From Nocardioides sp. Arc9.136 (GTDB taxonomy: Bacteria; Actinomycetota; Actinomycetes; Propionibacteriales; Nocardioidaceae), in NCBI RefSeq assembly GCF_030506255.1, contig NZ_CP113431.1, positions 806,001 to 870,000 of the forward strand: a stretch of 64,000 bases of DNA, in the 5' to 3' direction. Below are positions 33,566 through 40,989 of the stretch, one piece after another (the stretch's first letter is position 1; each line of letters begins with the position of its first letter). The notes beneath the pieces are model-generated. The model was not told where the DNA came from and did no database searches. It saw only the letters and a program-made list of their open reading frames with translations. The translations under genes were made by a program, and so were the position numbers.

Positions 33566-35017
33566 ATGGTCGACGAGCAGCACGGACTGGTCTTCCCCAG
33601 CGACGACGAAGGTCGGCGCAGCACGACCGCGGTGGGTCGGGCGGTGGTGGCCGATGCGCTGGGCGCCGCCGACCCGGTGGGTGCCCGGGCGGCCGAGCGG
33701 GAGACGGCGTGGCGCGGGGAGTACCTGCAGTACTTCCGGCGGCTCGTCGAGGCCGGGCTCGGGGCACCCGAGGACGCGCTCGGCATCGCGCGGGCGGGGC
33801 TCGACTCGCTGCACGACCGGATGCGGGTGCTCGGCGAGGACGGCGAGGTCCCGCTGGCCGAGTGGCCGCGCGGGGCCCAGCGCTTCGAGCGCATCGAGGT
33901 GCCTGGAGCCGGAGAGCCGGTCGAGGAGCTCGTGCTCCCCTACCGCGGCGACCGGCTGCGTGGCGACGAGATCAGGCGCCAGGTCGACCGCTGGGTGGAG
34001 GCCGGCGTGGTCGAGCCGTCGGTGGTCGACGCGGTCGGCGCGGTGCTCGACAACCCCGACTGGCTCCGGCTCGAGGGGCACACCGTCGCGGTGGTCGGCG
34101 CCGCCTCGGAGATGGGTCCGCTGCAGGCGCTGACCCGGTGGGGCGCGCGGGTGGCGGCGGTCGACCTGCCCAAGGCCGGGCTCTGGGACCGCGTCGCGGA
34201 CACCGCGAGCGCCGGCGCCGGCACGGTGGTGGCGCCGCGGGCAGCCGGCGGCGAGGACGGTACGCCCGGGGCGGACCTGCTCGCCGACGTACCGGCTCTG
34301 GCCGAGTGGCTGGCCGAGCAGCCGGGGACCCTGGTGGTCGGCAACTACGTGTACGCCGACGGCGCCACCAACGTCCGCGTCAGCACCGCCGTCGACGAGC
34401 TGAGCCGCCGCCTGCTGGGCAGCAGGGACGACGTCGCGCTGGCGTTCCTCGCCACGCCGACGGACGTGTTCGCGGTGCCGCGGGACGCGGTGGAGCAGGC
34501 GACCGAGCGGTACGAGACCCGGTCCCGGGCCGCCAAGACGCTCGGCCGACCCCTGCGCGCCGCATCGGGCGGACGGCTGCTGCGCCGCCCGTACGCGCCG
34601 GACTCCGACCCCGGCGTCAACGACTCGCTGGTGCCGCAGCAGGGCCCCAACTACGCGCTCGCCAAGCGGCTTCAGCGCTGGCGCGCGACGGTGGCCCGCC
34701 ACGAGGGCGCGACCGTGTCGATGAACGTCGCGCCGCCGACCCGCACCCGCTCGGTGGTCAAGAACCGCGCCCTCGCCGCGGCGTACGCCGGCGCCCACCG
34801 CTTCGGCGTCGAGGTATTCGACCCTTCGACGTCGAACGTGCTGATGGCCGCGCTGCTGGTCCACGACCTGCACACCGGGGGAGGCCCGCGCCACGAGCAC
34901 CCCTGGCAGGACGAGGCGTACGCCGCGGCGCACGGCGGCCTGTGGCGCACGGCCTACGCGCCGCGCAGCGCACTGGGGCTCGCGGCCGTGCTCGGGATGG
35001 GAGCGGCGCGCGGGTGA
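33566..35017 (+). CDS. Uncharacterised protein with Rossmann-like nucleotide-binding domain
   Basis: 483 residues, no signal peptide or membrane segment. An N-terminal helical region (about 1-165) precedes a Rossmann-like glycine motif HTVAVVGAASEMGPLQ followed by ARVAAVDLPKAGLWD, where the acidic residue after the second strand suggests NAD-type binding. VGNYVYADGATNVRVSTAVDEL and a C-terminal block rich in conserved-looking Asn/Pro (SMNVAPPTRTRSVVKNRALA) follow. I do not recognise the family and cannot name a reaction. The stop overlaps the downstream AraC-type regulator by 4 nt, so they are cotranscribed. An AAGAT element 6 nt before the ATG hints at a leaderless transcript. Confidence 0.7.
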   Translation: MVDEQHGLVFPSDDEGRRSTTAVGRAVVADALGAADPVGARAAERETAWRGEYLQYFRRLVEAGLGAPEDALGIARAGLDSLHDRMRVLGEDGEVPLAEWPRGAQRFERIEVPGAGEPVEELVLPYRGDRLRGDEIRRQVDRWVEAGVVEPSVVDAVGAVLDNPDWLRLEGHTVAVVGAASEMGPLQALTRWGARVAAVDLPKAGLWDRVADTASAGAGTVVAPRAAGGEDGTPGADLLADVPALAEWLAEQPGTLVVGNYVYADGATNVRVSTAVDELSRRLLGSRDDVALAFLATPTDVFAVPRDAVEQATERYETRSRAAKTLGRPLRAASGGRLLRRPYAPDSDPGVNDSLVPQQGPNYALAKRLQRWRATVARHEGATVSMNVAPPTRTRSVVKNRALAAAYAGAHRFGVEVFDPSTSNVLMAALLVHDLHTGGGPRHEHPWQDEAYAAAHGGLWRTAYAPRSALGLAAVLGMGAARG

Positions 35018-35406
35018 GCCGCGCCGCCGAGGAGACCAACCGGCGGCTGCTCCGGGCGCGGGACCTCATGGACCGCAGCTACGCCGAGCCGCTCGACGTG
35101 CCCACGCTGGCGCGGGTCGCGCACGTGTCGGAGTCCCACTTCATCCGCACTTTCCGCGCCGCCTTCGGGGAGACGCCGCACCGCTACCTCCAGCGCCGCC
35201 GGGTCGAGCGGGCGGCCTGGCTGCTGCGGACCACCGACCGGAGCGTGACCGAGATCTGCCTCGACGTCGGGTTCACGAGCCTCGGGACGTTCAGCCGGGT
35301 CTTCCGCGACATCATGGGCGAGACCCCGACCCAGCACCGCCGGCGCGGGCCGCTGGGGCCGGTGCCGAGCTGCTTCGCGAGGGCGTGGATGCGCCCGATC
35401 GGCTGA
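35014..35406 (+). CDS. AraC-family regulator consisting of the DNA-binding domain
   Basis: 130 residues, essentially only the two helix-turn-helix motifs of AraC: LDVPTLARVAHVSESHFIRTF and VTEICLDVGFTSLGTFSRVF, followed by GETPTQHRR. There is no ligand-binding domain, so its activity may be set by its level or by a partner. GTGA overlap with the upstream Rossmann-fold gene implies translational coupling. AraC-only regulators next to VOC proteins, as here, commonly control the VOC gene. Confidence 0.9.
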   Translation: MSRAAEETNRRLLRARDLMDRSYAEPLDVPTLARVAHVSESHFIRTFRAAFGETPHRYLQRRRVERAAWLLRTTDRSVTEICLDVGFTSLGTFSRVFRDIMGETPTQHRRRGPLGPVPSCFARAWMRPIG

Positions 35407-35466
35407 GCCGGCCAGCGCCCGACCAGGAGGGCGATTTCGGAGAAGCGCGCGGTCGGCGGCGGGCCC

Positions 35467-35482
35467 TAGGTTCGGCCGCATG
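35467..35482 (+). promoter_or_regulatory. Leaderless promoter of the VOC gene
   Basis: TAGGTT ends 7 nt before the ATG at 35480. The same TAGGTTCGG sequence, at the same distance, precedes selD. Confidence 0.55.
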
Positions 35483-35893
35483 ATGAAACGACTGAACATC
35501 TCCGGCATCTACGTCCTCGACCAGGACCAGGCGCTCGACTTCTACGTCGGCAAGCTCGGCCTCGAGGTCGACAGCGACGTCGACCTCGGCTTCATGCGCT
35601 GGCTGACGATCCGCGTGCCCGGCGACCCGGACCGCAAGATCCTCCTCGAGCGGCCCGGCCCGCCGTCGATGGGCGAGGAGACCGCCGAGCAGGTGCGCGA
35701 GATGGTGAGCAAGGGCGCGGCCGGCGGCCACCTGTTCTTCGCCGTCGACGACGCGCACGCGACGTACGCCGAGCTGCAGGCGCGCGGCGTGGACCTCACC
35801 GAGGAGCCGACCGAGCAGGCGTACGGCATCGACTTCGGGCTGCGCGACCCCTTCGGCAACCACGTCCGGATCGCCCAGCTCAAGGAGGGCTGA
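35480..35893 (+). CDS. VOC (glyoxalase/bleomycin resistance)-fold protein
   Basis: 137 residues, two beta-alpha-beta-beta-beta modules. The first begins MKRLNISGIYVLDQDQALDFYVGKLG, the second GGHLFFAVDDAHATYAELQARGVD, and it ends FGLRDPFGNHVRIAQL. Metal-ligand-like His and Glu residues are present but do not identify the substrate. VOC proteins include glyoxalases, dioxygenases and antibiotic-binding proteins. It lies about 75 bp after the AraC-type gene, its probable regulator. Confidence 0.88.
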   Translation: MMKRLNISGIYVLDQDQALDFYVGKLGLEVDSDVDLGFMRWLTIRVPGDPDRKILLERPGPPSMGEETAEQVREMVSKGAAGGHLFFAVDDAHATYAELQARGVDLTEEPTEQAYGIDFGLRDPFGNHVRIAQLKEG

Positions 35894-35918
35894 GCCGAGG
35901 GCGTGGCGGCGGGCGACC

Positions 35919-36605
35919 TCACCCGCCGAGCAGGAAGCCGGTGAGGAACCCGGCGGCGCTGCCGAGGGCGACGAGCGGGCCGCCCTTGCCGAACGCCTCG
36001 GGCGCGAGCGTCGCGACGACCGAGGCCAGGACGGCGCCTGCGGCGAACGCGAGCGGGTAGGCGAGCGCCTCCGGCGAGGCACCGGCGAACACGAGCCGGC
36101 CCAGCACCACCGCGGCGGCGAGCAGGACGGTGGCGCCGGCCCACAGCGCCACGACCGAACGCGCGCTGCGGCCGCGGTCCTGCATCGTCCGGGCACCGGC
36201 CAGCGCCTCGGGGAAGTTGCTGACGAAGACGGCGACGAGCAGGGCGACGCTGCCGGAGCCGCTGAGCGAGACACCGAGCGCGGCGTTCTCCGGGATGCCG
36301 TCGAGGGTGACCCCGGCGAGCAGCGCCCAGCCGGCGACGGTGCCGCTGACGTACCGGTCGAGGAAGTAGTCGGCCGTGGTGAAGACCAGCGCCCCCGCCG
36401 CGAAGAGCAGCCCCGCACGCACCGGTCCGCCGTCGCGGTAGCTGGGCTCGAAGAGCTCGAAGGCCACGGACGCGATCAGCGCGCCCGCGGCGAAGGCGAG
36501 CGCAGCGGCGAGCAGGGGCTGGGGGACCCGCCAGCGGACGCCCACCAGGGCGCCGGCGGTGAGCGGCAGGGAGGCGCCGACGGCGTAGACGAGGAGGAGC
36601 AGCAC
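35919..36605 (-). CDS. ZIP-family metal transporter-like membrane protein
   Basis: 228 residues with about 7-8 transmembrane segments. The metal-path motifs of ZIP transporters are seen as LDGIPENAALGVSL and VSNFPEALAGA; the usual His of the first motif is Asp here. Such proteins import divalent metals such as zinc, iron or manganese, but the substitutions leave specificity open. The start is the GTG at 36605, immediately upstream in the minus direction of the first hydrophobic helix. It follows the HhH-GPD gene by about 40 bp. Confidence 0.78.
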   Translation of the reverse strand: MLLLLVYAVGASLPLTAGALVGVRWRVPQPLLAAALAFAAGALIASVAFELFEPSYRDGGPVRAGLLFAAGALVFTTADYFLDRYVSGTVAGWALLAGVTLDGIPENAALGVSLSGSGSVALLVAVFVSNFPEALAGARTMQDRGRSARSVVALWAGATVLLAAAVVLGRLVFAGASPEALAYPLAFAAGAVLASVVATLAPEAFGKGGPLVALGSAAGFLTGFLLGG

Positions 36606-36648
36606 GAGCGGTCGGTACCCGGGGCCGGTGCGCCTGCCCGGTCGACCG

Positions 36649-37308
36649 TCAGGCGTCCCGCACGTCCTCGGCCACGTCCTTGTCCCGGGCCGCACGGACG
36701 CAGGCGGCGACCAGGCGGGGGAGGTCCTGGGCGGGAACCAGGTCGGCGAGCCCGTCGGGCGAGGTGGGGAGCCCCAGGCGGTCGGCGCCCCGGGCGGCCA
36801 GGTCGTCGACGTACGGCGCGACATCGGGCCACACGCCCTGCACCTCGCGCAGGAAGATCGCCGCGCCGGCGGGGCCGATGCCCTTGAACTCCTGCAGCGC
36901 CTGCTCGATCGCAGCCGCGTCGTCGCACTTCTCGTGGAGCTTGCGCAGGTCCCCGGACCAGTCGTCGAGGACCTTGTCGGCGAGCTCGCCGAGCTGGGTG
37001 GAGGTCCGCTCGTCGTAGCGCCGGTAGCCGCTGCGGCCGAAGGCGGCGATGAGGGTACGACGCGGGGTGTCCCGGGTGCGGTCGGGTGTGGTGCAGCCGG
37101 CGTCGAGCAGCTCGCGGGCGGCGGCCACCGCGATGTCGGAGCTGATCCGCGCCGACAGCAGCAGGCTCAGCACCAGCAGCTGCCACAACGCCGCCGGCTT
37201 GTCGTCGAGGCTGATGCCGGCGTCCTCGGCGTACGTCGTGCCGTGCCGCTCGAGGAGAGCGGCGACGGTGTCGTGGTCGCGGTCGTGTCCGCGGTGGGAG
37301 CCGGCCAT
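36649..37308 (-). CDS. HhH-GPD endonuclease III-like DNA repair protein
   Basis: 219 residues. Helix-hairpin-helix region LQEFKGIGPAGAAIFLREVQGVWPDVAPYVDD with the GPD-type aspartate in the correct position, preceded by the helical LLVLSLLLSARISSDIAVAAARELL block of the endonuclease III fold. The C-terminal four-cysteine iron-sulfur cluster of Nth is absent, and no catalytic Lys equivalent (KTA) is obvious. It may be a base-excision glycosylase of altered specificity or a non-catalytic relative. ATG at 37308. Confidence 0.75.
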   Translation of the reverse strand: MAGSHRGHDRDHDTVAALLERHGTTYAEDAGISLDDKPAALWQLLVLSLLLSARISSDIAVAAARELLDAGCTTPDRTRDTPRRTLIAAFGRSGYRRYDERTSTQLGELADKVLDDWSGDLRKLHEKCDDAAAIEQALQEFKGIGPAGAAIFLREVQGVWPDVAPYVDDLAARGADRLGLPTSPDGLADLVPAQDLPRLVAACVRAARDKDVAEDVRDA

Positions 37309-37354
37309 GCAGCGGCGGTACCCCGTCGCGGCCCGGACGCTCAGCCCGTCGCGA

Positions 37355-38167
37355 TCACTCGACGGGGGCGGTCGGCGCGGGCGCCGACGGCACGGTCGAC
37401 GGCGTGGGCGCCGGCGCCAGCGGGGTGGGCTCGACCGACGGCTCCTCGCTCGGCTCCTCGGTGGGCGCCTCCTCCGACGGCTCGCCGGTGGGCGCGGTGC
37501 CGTCGTCCGGCTCCGCCCCGTCGGAGGGGTTGCCCTGCTGGGGCGACTGGCCGGGATCCCGGTCGCCGTCGCGGTCGCCGCCGTCCTGCTCGGAGGACGA
37601 CCCGCCACCGGTGATCCGGGTGATGGAGGTGCCGCCGTCCTTGTCGGACCCGCCGGTGTAGGAGGACACGGTGCGGCCGGTGAGCGCCTCGAAGGCGCTG
37701 ATGACCACGACGACCACGAGGAAGAGCCCGGCGGCGGCGATGGCGATCCGCTTCCACGGCAGCCCCGCCAGCCGCTCGCGCCACCGGACGGGCTCGGCCG
37801 CGTCGGGCACCTCGCCCTGGTCGAGCATGTCGGCGGCCTCGGCCAGCTGCTGCTCGGCGCGCGACAGCCGGGAGGCGTCGTCGCGGCGGCTCGCGCGGCG
37901 TACCTCCGACTGCGCGGCGCCGACCTTGCTCAGGGCCTGCTCCTGGACCGCGGCGAGCTTCGCGCGGGAGCGGGCCAGCCCCTGGCTGTAGATCGCCGTG
38001 CCGACGGTCGCCGCGACGCTGCCCAGCGCGGCGCCGAGCAGCGTGCCGGCCGCGCCGAGGGTCGAGAGCAGCACCGCCGTCGTGATCGCAGCGAGCGCTC
38101 CGGCGATGGTCTTGAGCCAGTCGATGTCGAGCGCGGGTTCGGACCGGGTGGTGTCGTCGTCAGCCAT
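37355..38167 (-). CDS. Membrane protein with glycine-zipper-like helices and Pro/Glu/Thr-rich extracellular tail
   Basis: 270 residues. An N-terminal hydrophobic hairpin (IAGALAAITTAVLLSTLGAAG and LLGAALGSVAATVGTAIYSQ) is followed by a charged helical cytoplasmic segment (about 65-130), one transmembrane helix (IAIAAAGLFLVVVVVISAF) and a disordered Gly/Asp/Ser then Pro/Glu/Thr-rich tail to the C-terminus. The layout resembles small cell-envelope proteins of unknown role. It is divergent from the c-di-AMP riboswitch-controlled hydrolase about 350 bp away. Family not recognised. Confidence 0.65.
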   Translation of the reverse strand: MADDDTTRSEPALDIDWLKTIAGALAAITTAVLLSTLGAAGTLLGAALGSVAATVGTAIYSQGLARSRAKLAAVQEQALSKVGAAQSEVRRASRRDDASRLSRAEQQLAEAADMLDQGEVPDAAEPVRWRERLAGLPWKRIAIAAAGLFLVVVVVISAFEALTGRTVSSYTGGSDKDGGTSITRITGGGSSSEQDGGDRDGDRDPGQSPQQGNPSDGAEPDDGTAPTGEPSEEAPTEEPSEEPSVEPTPLAPAPTPSTVPSAPAPTAPVE

Positions 38168-38344
38168 CTCCTTCGACGGTACCGAGGACTCCGCGCCTCT
38201 CCGAACCGGCGACGGGTGAGGGACGTCACGGGCGCGGCGACTAGGTGAGAGCGGTCTTGGGTGTGACCGTGGACGGCGCTGCCGCCGGTCCAGACCGGGG
38301 CGGCGACCCATGCACCGACCTGGACCGCGCCGAGGCCCGTCACG

Positions 38345-38510
38345 TCGCCAGGTCTCACCGACACAGGAAGCAGAGACGGGCGCGGGAGACCCGAGCAGGA
38401 CGCCCACCCCCTGGTGCACCACGCAGGGGAGCGGGCTTGGGGTGAAGCCGAGCAGCGCTCGGCCGGGCACGGCGCCCGAATCCGACAGGACCACTTCCGC
38501 AGGCGATCGC
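38345..38510 (+). ncRNA. c-di-AMP riboswitch (ydaO/yuaA class)
   Basis: The diagnostic conserved segments are present in order: GACGGGCGCGGGAGACCC, CTTGGGGTGAAGCC (38436-38449) and CCCGAATCCGACAG (38475-38488), just upstream of an NlpC/P60 hydrolase, the typical actinobacterial target. High c-di-AMP normally turns such genes off. The 5' limit is approximate because the outer P1 strand was placed by eye. The rest of the 38168-38522 spacer holds no gene. Confidence 0.85.
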
Positions 38511-38522
38511 CGAGGAACGACC

Positions 38523-39083
38523 GTGAACCACGCCTTCACCGGCGCGCTGCTGCGCGCCCGTCTGCTGTTCGTCGCCCTGACCGCCGCGCTCACCCTGAGC
38601 CTCGCCGTCGGCGTCAGCCCCCTCTCACCCACCGCCAGCGCCGCCCCCGCCTCCAGCACGAGCGCGAGCACCGGCGACAAGGTCGACCAGCAGCCGACCG
38701 CACGGAAGAAGACCCGCAAGCACCGCCTCACCCGCGGCCAGAAGGTCCTGCGCGCCGTCCGCCGCCAGAACGGCGACGCCTACGCGTACGGCGCCGCCGG
38801 GCCGAACCGCTTCGACTGCTCGGGCCTGACCCAGTTCGTCTACCGCGTCGCCGCTGGCGAGCGGCTCCCGCACAACTCCGGCGCCCAGGTCGGCCGCACC
38901 CGCCGGATCAGCCGCGCCGCCGCCCGCCCCGGCGACCTGGTGTTCTTCCACGACGGCGGCGGCGTCTACCACGTCGCGGTGTACGCCGGCGGCAACCGCA
39001 TCTGGCACGCCCCCGGCTCGGGCAAGCACGTCACCCGCGCGCAGATCTGGACCCGCAGCCACTTCTTCGGCCGGGTCCGCTGA
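38523..39083 (+). CDS. Secreted NlpC/P60 peptidoglycan endopeptidase
   Basis: 186 residues. A Sec signal peptide (LLFVALTAALTLSLAVGVSPL... ASAAPA), a basic linker, then an NlpC/P60 domain with catalytic Cys in RFDCSGLTQFVY, catalytic His in VYHVAVYAGG and a third polar residue in IWHAPGSG. It cleaves peptide stems of peptidoglycan. The GTG start at 38523 directly follows the c-di-AMP riboswitch, tying cell-wall hydrolysis to osmotic and wall-stress signalling. Confidence 0.93.
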   Translation: MNHAFTGALLRARLLFVALTAALTLSLAVGVSPLSPTASAAPASSTSASTGDKVDQQPTARKKTRKHRLTRGQKVLRAVRRQNGDAYAYGAAGPNRFDCSGLTQFVYRVAAGERLPHNSGAQVGRTRRISRAAARPGDLVFFHDGGGVYHVAVYAGGNRIWHAPGSGKHVTRAQIWTRSHFFGRVR

Positions 39084-39207
39084 CCCCCGGCTGACCTCCG
39101 GCTGACCCCCGGGCCGGCGTACCGGTCACCGGGACGCCGCGGCGTACCCCTCCCCTCGGGCCTCGGATGATCCGAGGCCCGAGGTGCGTCGTACGGCAGG
39201 AGGACAC

Positions 39208-39981
39208 ATGGGTGCGGATCGACCGCTGCAGGGCAGGGTGGCGCTGGTGACCGGCGCCGGCCAGGGGGTCGGGCAGGGCATCGCGCTCGCGCTGGCGTCC
39301 GAGGGCGTCTCGGTCGCGGTCCTCGGCCGGACCCCCGAGAAGCTCGAGGAGACCTGCCGGCTCGTGCGCGACCGTGGCGTCGAGGCCGAGCCGTTCGCCT
39401 GCGACGTGGGGGACCACGAGCGGCTGCCGGAGGTCGTCGACGCCGTCGCCGCCCGGTTCGGGCGGCTCGACGTGCTGGTCAACAACGCCTACGCCGGCGC
39501 GCAGGGCAGGACGCTGCTGGAGCTGAGCGACCGCGCCTTCCGCAAGGGGTTCGAGACCGGCCCGTTCGCGGCGTTCGCGCTGATGCGGGCCGCCCACCCG
39601 CACCTGAAGGCGACCGGCGACGGCTCGATCGTCAACCTGGTCACCTCCGCGATGGTGCGCTGGGACCCCACGACGTACGGCGCGTACGCCGCGGCGAAGC
39701 AGGCCCTGCGGTCGCTGACCCGCACCGCCGCCGTCGAGTGGGCGCCCGACGGGATCCGGGTGAACTCCATCGCCCCGCACGCCCTCTCGCCCGGCCTGCA
39801 ATGGTGGACCGAGAACAACCCGGAGGAGGCCCAGGAGTTCATCGCCACGATCCCGATGCGCCGCATCGGCGACCCCGAGCAGGACATCGGTCGCGCGGTC
39901 GTCGCCCTCGTCGGGCCCGACCTGCGCTACCTCACCGGCGCCACCGTGCCGCTCGACGGCGGGCAGGCGTTCTTCGGATGA
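39208..39981 (+). CDS. SDR-family oxidoreductase
   Basis: 257 residues. Classical SDR with TGAGQGVGQG, NNAYAG (variant NNAG), active-site YGAYAAAK and C-terminal YLTGATVPLDGGQAF. NAD(P)-dependent oxidation or reduction of an alcohol or ketone. ATG at 39208 follows GGAGGA by 5 nt. The stop overlaps the next gene by ATGA, linking it to a SnoaL/NTF2-like protein; such pairs occur in steroid and polyketide-like metabolism. Confidence 0.88.
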   Translation: MGADRPLQGRVALVTGAGQGVGQGIALALASEGVSVAVLGRTPEKLEETCRLVRDRGVEAEPFACDVGDHERLPEVVDAVAARFGRLDVLVNNAYAGAQGRTLLELSDRAFRKGFETGPFAAFALMRAAHPHLKATGDGSIVNLVTSAMVRWDPTTYGAYAAAKQALRSLTRTAAVEWAPDGIRVNSIAPHALSPGLQWWTENNPEEAQEFIATIPMRRIGDPEQDIGRAVVALVGPDLRYLTGATVPLDGGQAFFG

Positions 39982-40481
39982 CCACCAGGACGGACCGGAT
40001 GCAGCAGATGGACATGAGCACGCTGACCGACATCGCAGCGATCGAGCGGCTGAAGTACCGCTACCTGCGGTGCTTGGACACCAAGAGCTGGGACGGGTTC
40101 GCCGCCTGCTTCGCCGACGACGCGACCGCCGACTACAACGGGCTGGTCTTCGACGACCCCGACTCGGTCGTGGACTACATGCGCACCAACATGGGCGAGG
40201 GCGTGCTGACCCTGCACCAGGCCCACCACCCCGAGATCGACCTCGACCCCGAGGACCGCGACCGGGCCACCGGCACCTGGTACCTCCAGGACAGGGTCAT
40301 CGTCGACGCCTACCGCTTCGCCCTCGAGGGTGGCGCGTTCTACACCGACACCTACGTGCGGACCGCCGACGGCTGGCGGATCCGGCACACCGGCTACCGC
40401 CGTACTTTCGAGCTCAAGCAGAACCTCGACGACCCCGCCGGCATCCGGGTCTACGGGCCCGGCAGGCCTCCCGGGCGCTGA
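39978..40481 (+). CDS. SnoaL/NTF2-like fold protein
   Basis: 167 residues. The N-terminus has IAAIERLKYRYLRCLDTKSWDGF followed by CFADDATADYNG and ends in GWRIRHTGYRRTFE, a pattern of the scytalone-dehydratase/SnoaL-like_4 group. Members are isomerases, dehydratases or cyclases acting on small hydrophobic ligands. Overlapping ATGA with the upstream SDR implies joint action on one substrate. A perfect hairpin 51 bp after its stop probably terminates the operon. Confidence 0.82.
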   Translation: MTTRTDRMQQMDMSTLTDIAAIERLKYRYLRCLDTKSWDGFAACFADDATADYNGLVFDDPDSVVDYMRTNMGEGVLTLHQAHHPEIDLDPEDRDRATGTWYLQDRVIVDAYRFALEGGAFYTDTYVRTADGWRIRHTGYRRTFELKQNLDDPAGIRVYGPGRPPGR

Positions 40482-40531
40482 CCGGTCGGCGGGATGGTCC
40501 GGCACGGGCGGCGAGGCGGCGAGGGCGGCGA

Positions 40532-40563
40532 GGTAGTCACGGACTTTCCTGACCGTGACTACC
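40532..40563 (+). terminator. Terminator-like hairpin after the SDR/SnoaL operon
   Basis: An 11-bp perfect stem GGTAGTCACGG/CCGTGACTACC with a 10-nt loop. A degenerate direct copy of its right side (CGTGACCACCTCCGC) follows at about 40592. Confidence 0.7.
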
Positions 40564-40701
40564 CCGCCGGAGGTCGTTCTCGTCCGTGACCACCTCCGCG
40601 GGCGGCGACAGCACGCTGGTCCAGACCGGCGCGAACCCGCTGTAACACCTCGGACGCCAGGCGACAGGTGGAGGGTGAACAACCTTCCGGAACGTCGCCC
40701 G

Positions 40702-40830
40702 GCCCCGGTCCCCTGCGGGGGCTGGTCGACGGACCACCACGGAGGTCTGCCCGTCCTCGGTCCCCTGGGAGGACGTGCCGGTCCCCGACACGGAACGACG
40801 TCGGCCCGCCCTCGGTCCCCCCGGAGGGCG
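40702..40830. repeat. Three tandem stem-loops with a conserved GGTCCCC loop
   Basis: Stem-loops at 40702-40721, 40752-40775 and 40807-40830 each present GGTCCCC at the start of the loop. The last two have 7-bp stems CGTCCTC/GAGGACG and CGCCCTC/GAGGGCG, a compensatory T-A to C-G change. The period is 52-55 bp and a degenerate fourth copy lies near 40840-40858. The 40482-40989 spacer holds no gene. Confidence 0.7.
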
Positions 40831-40989
40831 GGTCGACGTGTGTCCGGCCCCGGTGCCTTCTCCACAGGTCCCTGCGCCCGGTCGCCCGGTTGTCGGCGAC
40901 GCCCGGCATGATCGACGCCTACAAAGCGTTGAGCAACGGTGATGCACACCGACGCCGACCGAGCGACCACCACCAGGCAGGAGGGCCCC

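Noticed and set aside
40702-40860. CRISPR-like array
   Set aside because: Repeats are short, differ in their stems, spacing is uneven and there are no cas genes; a stem-loop array fits better.
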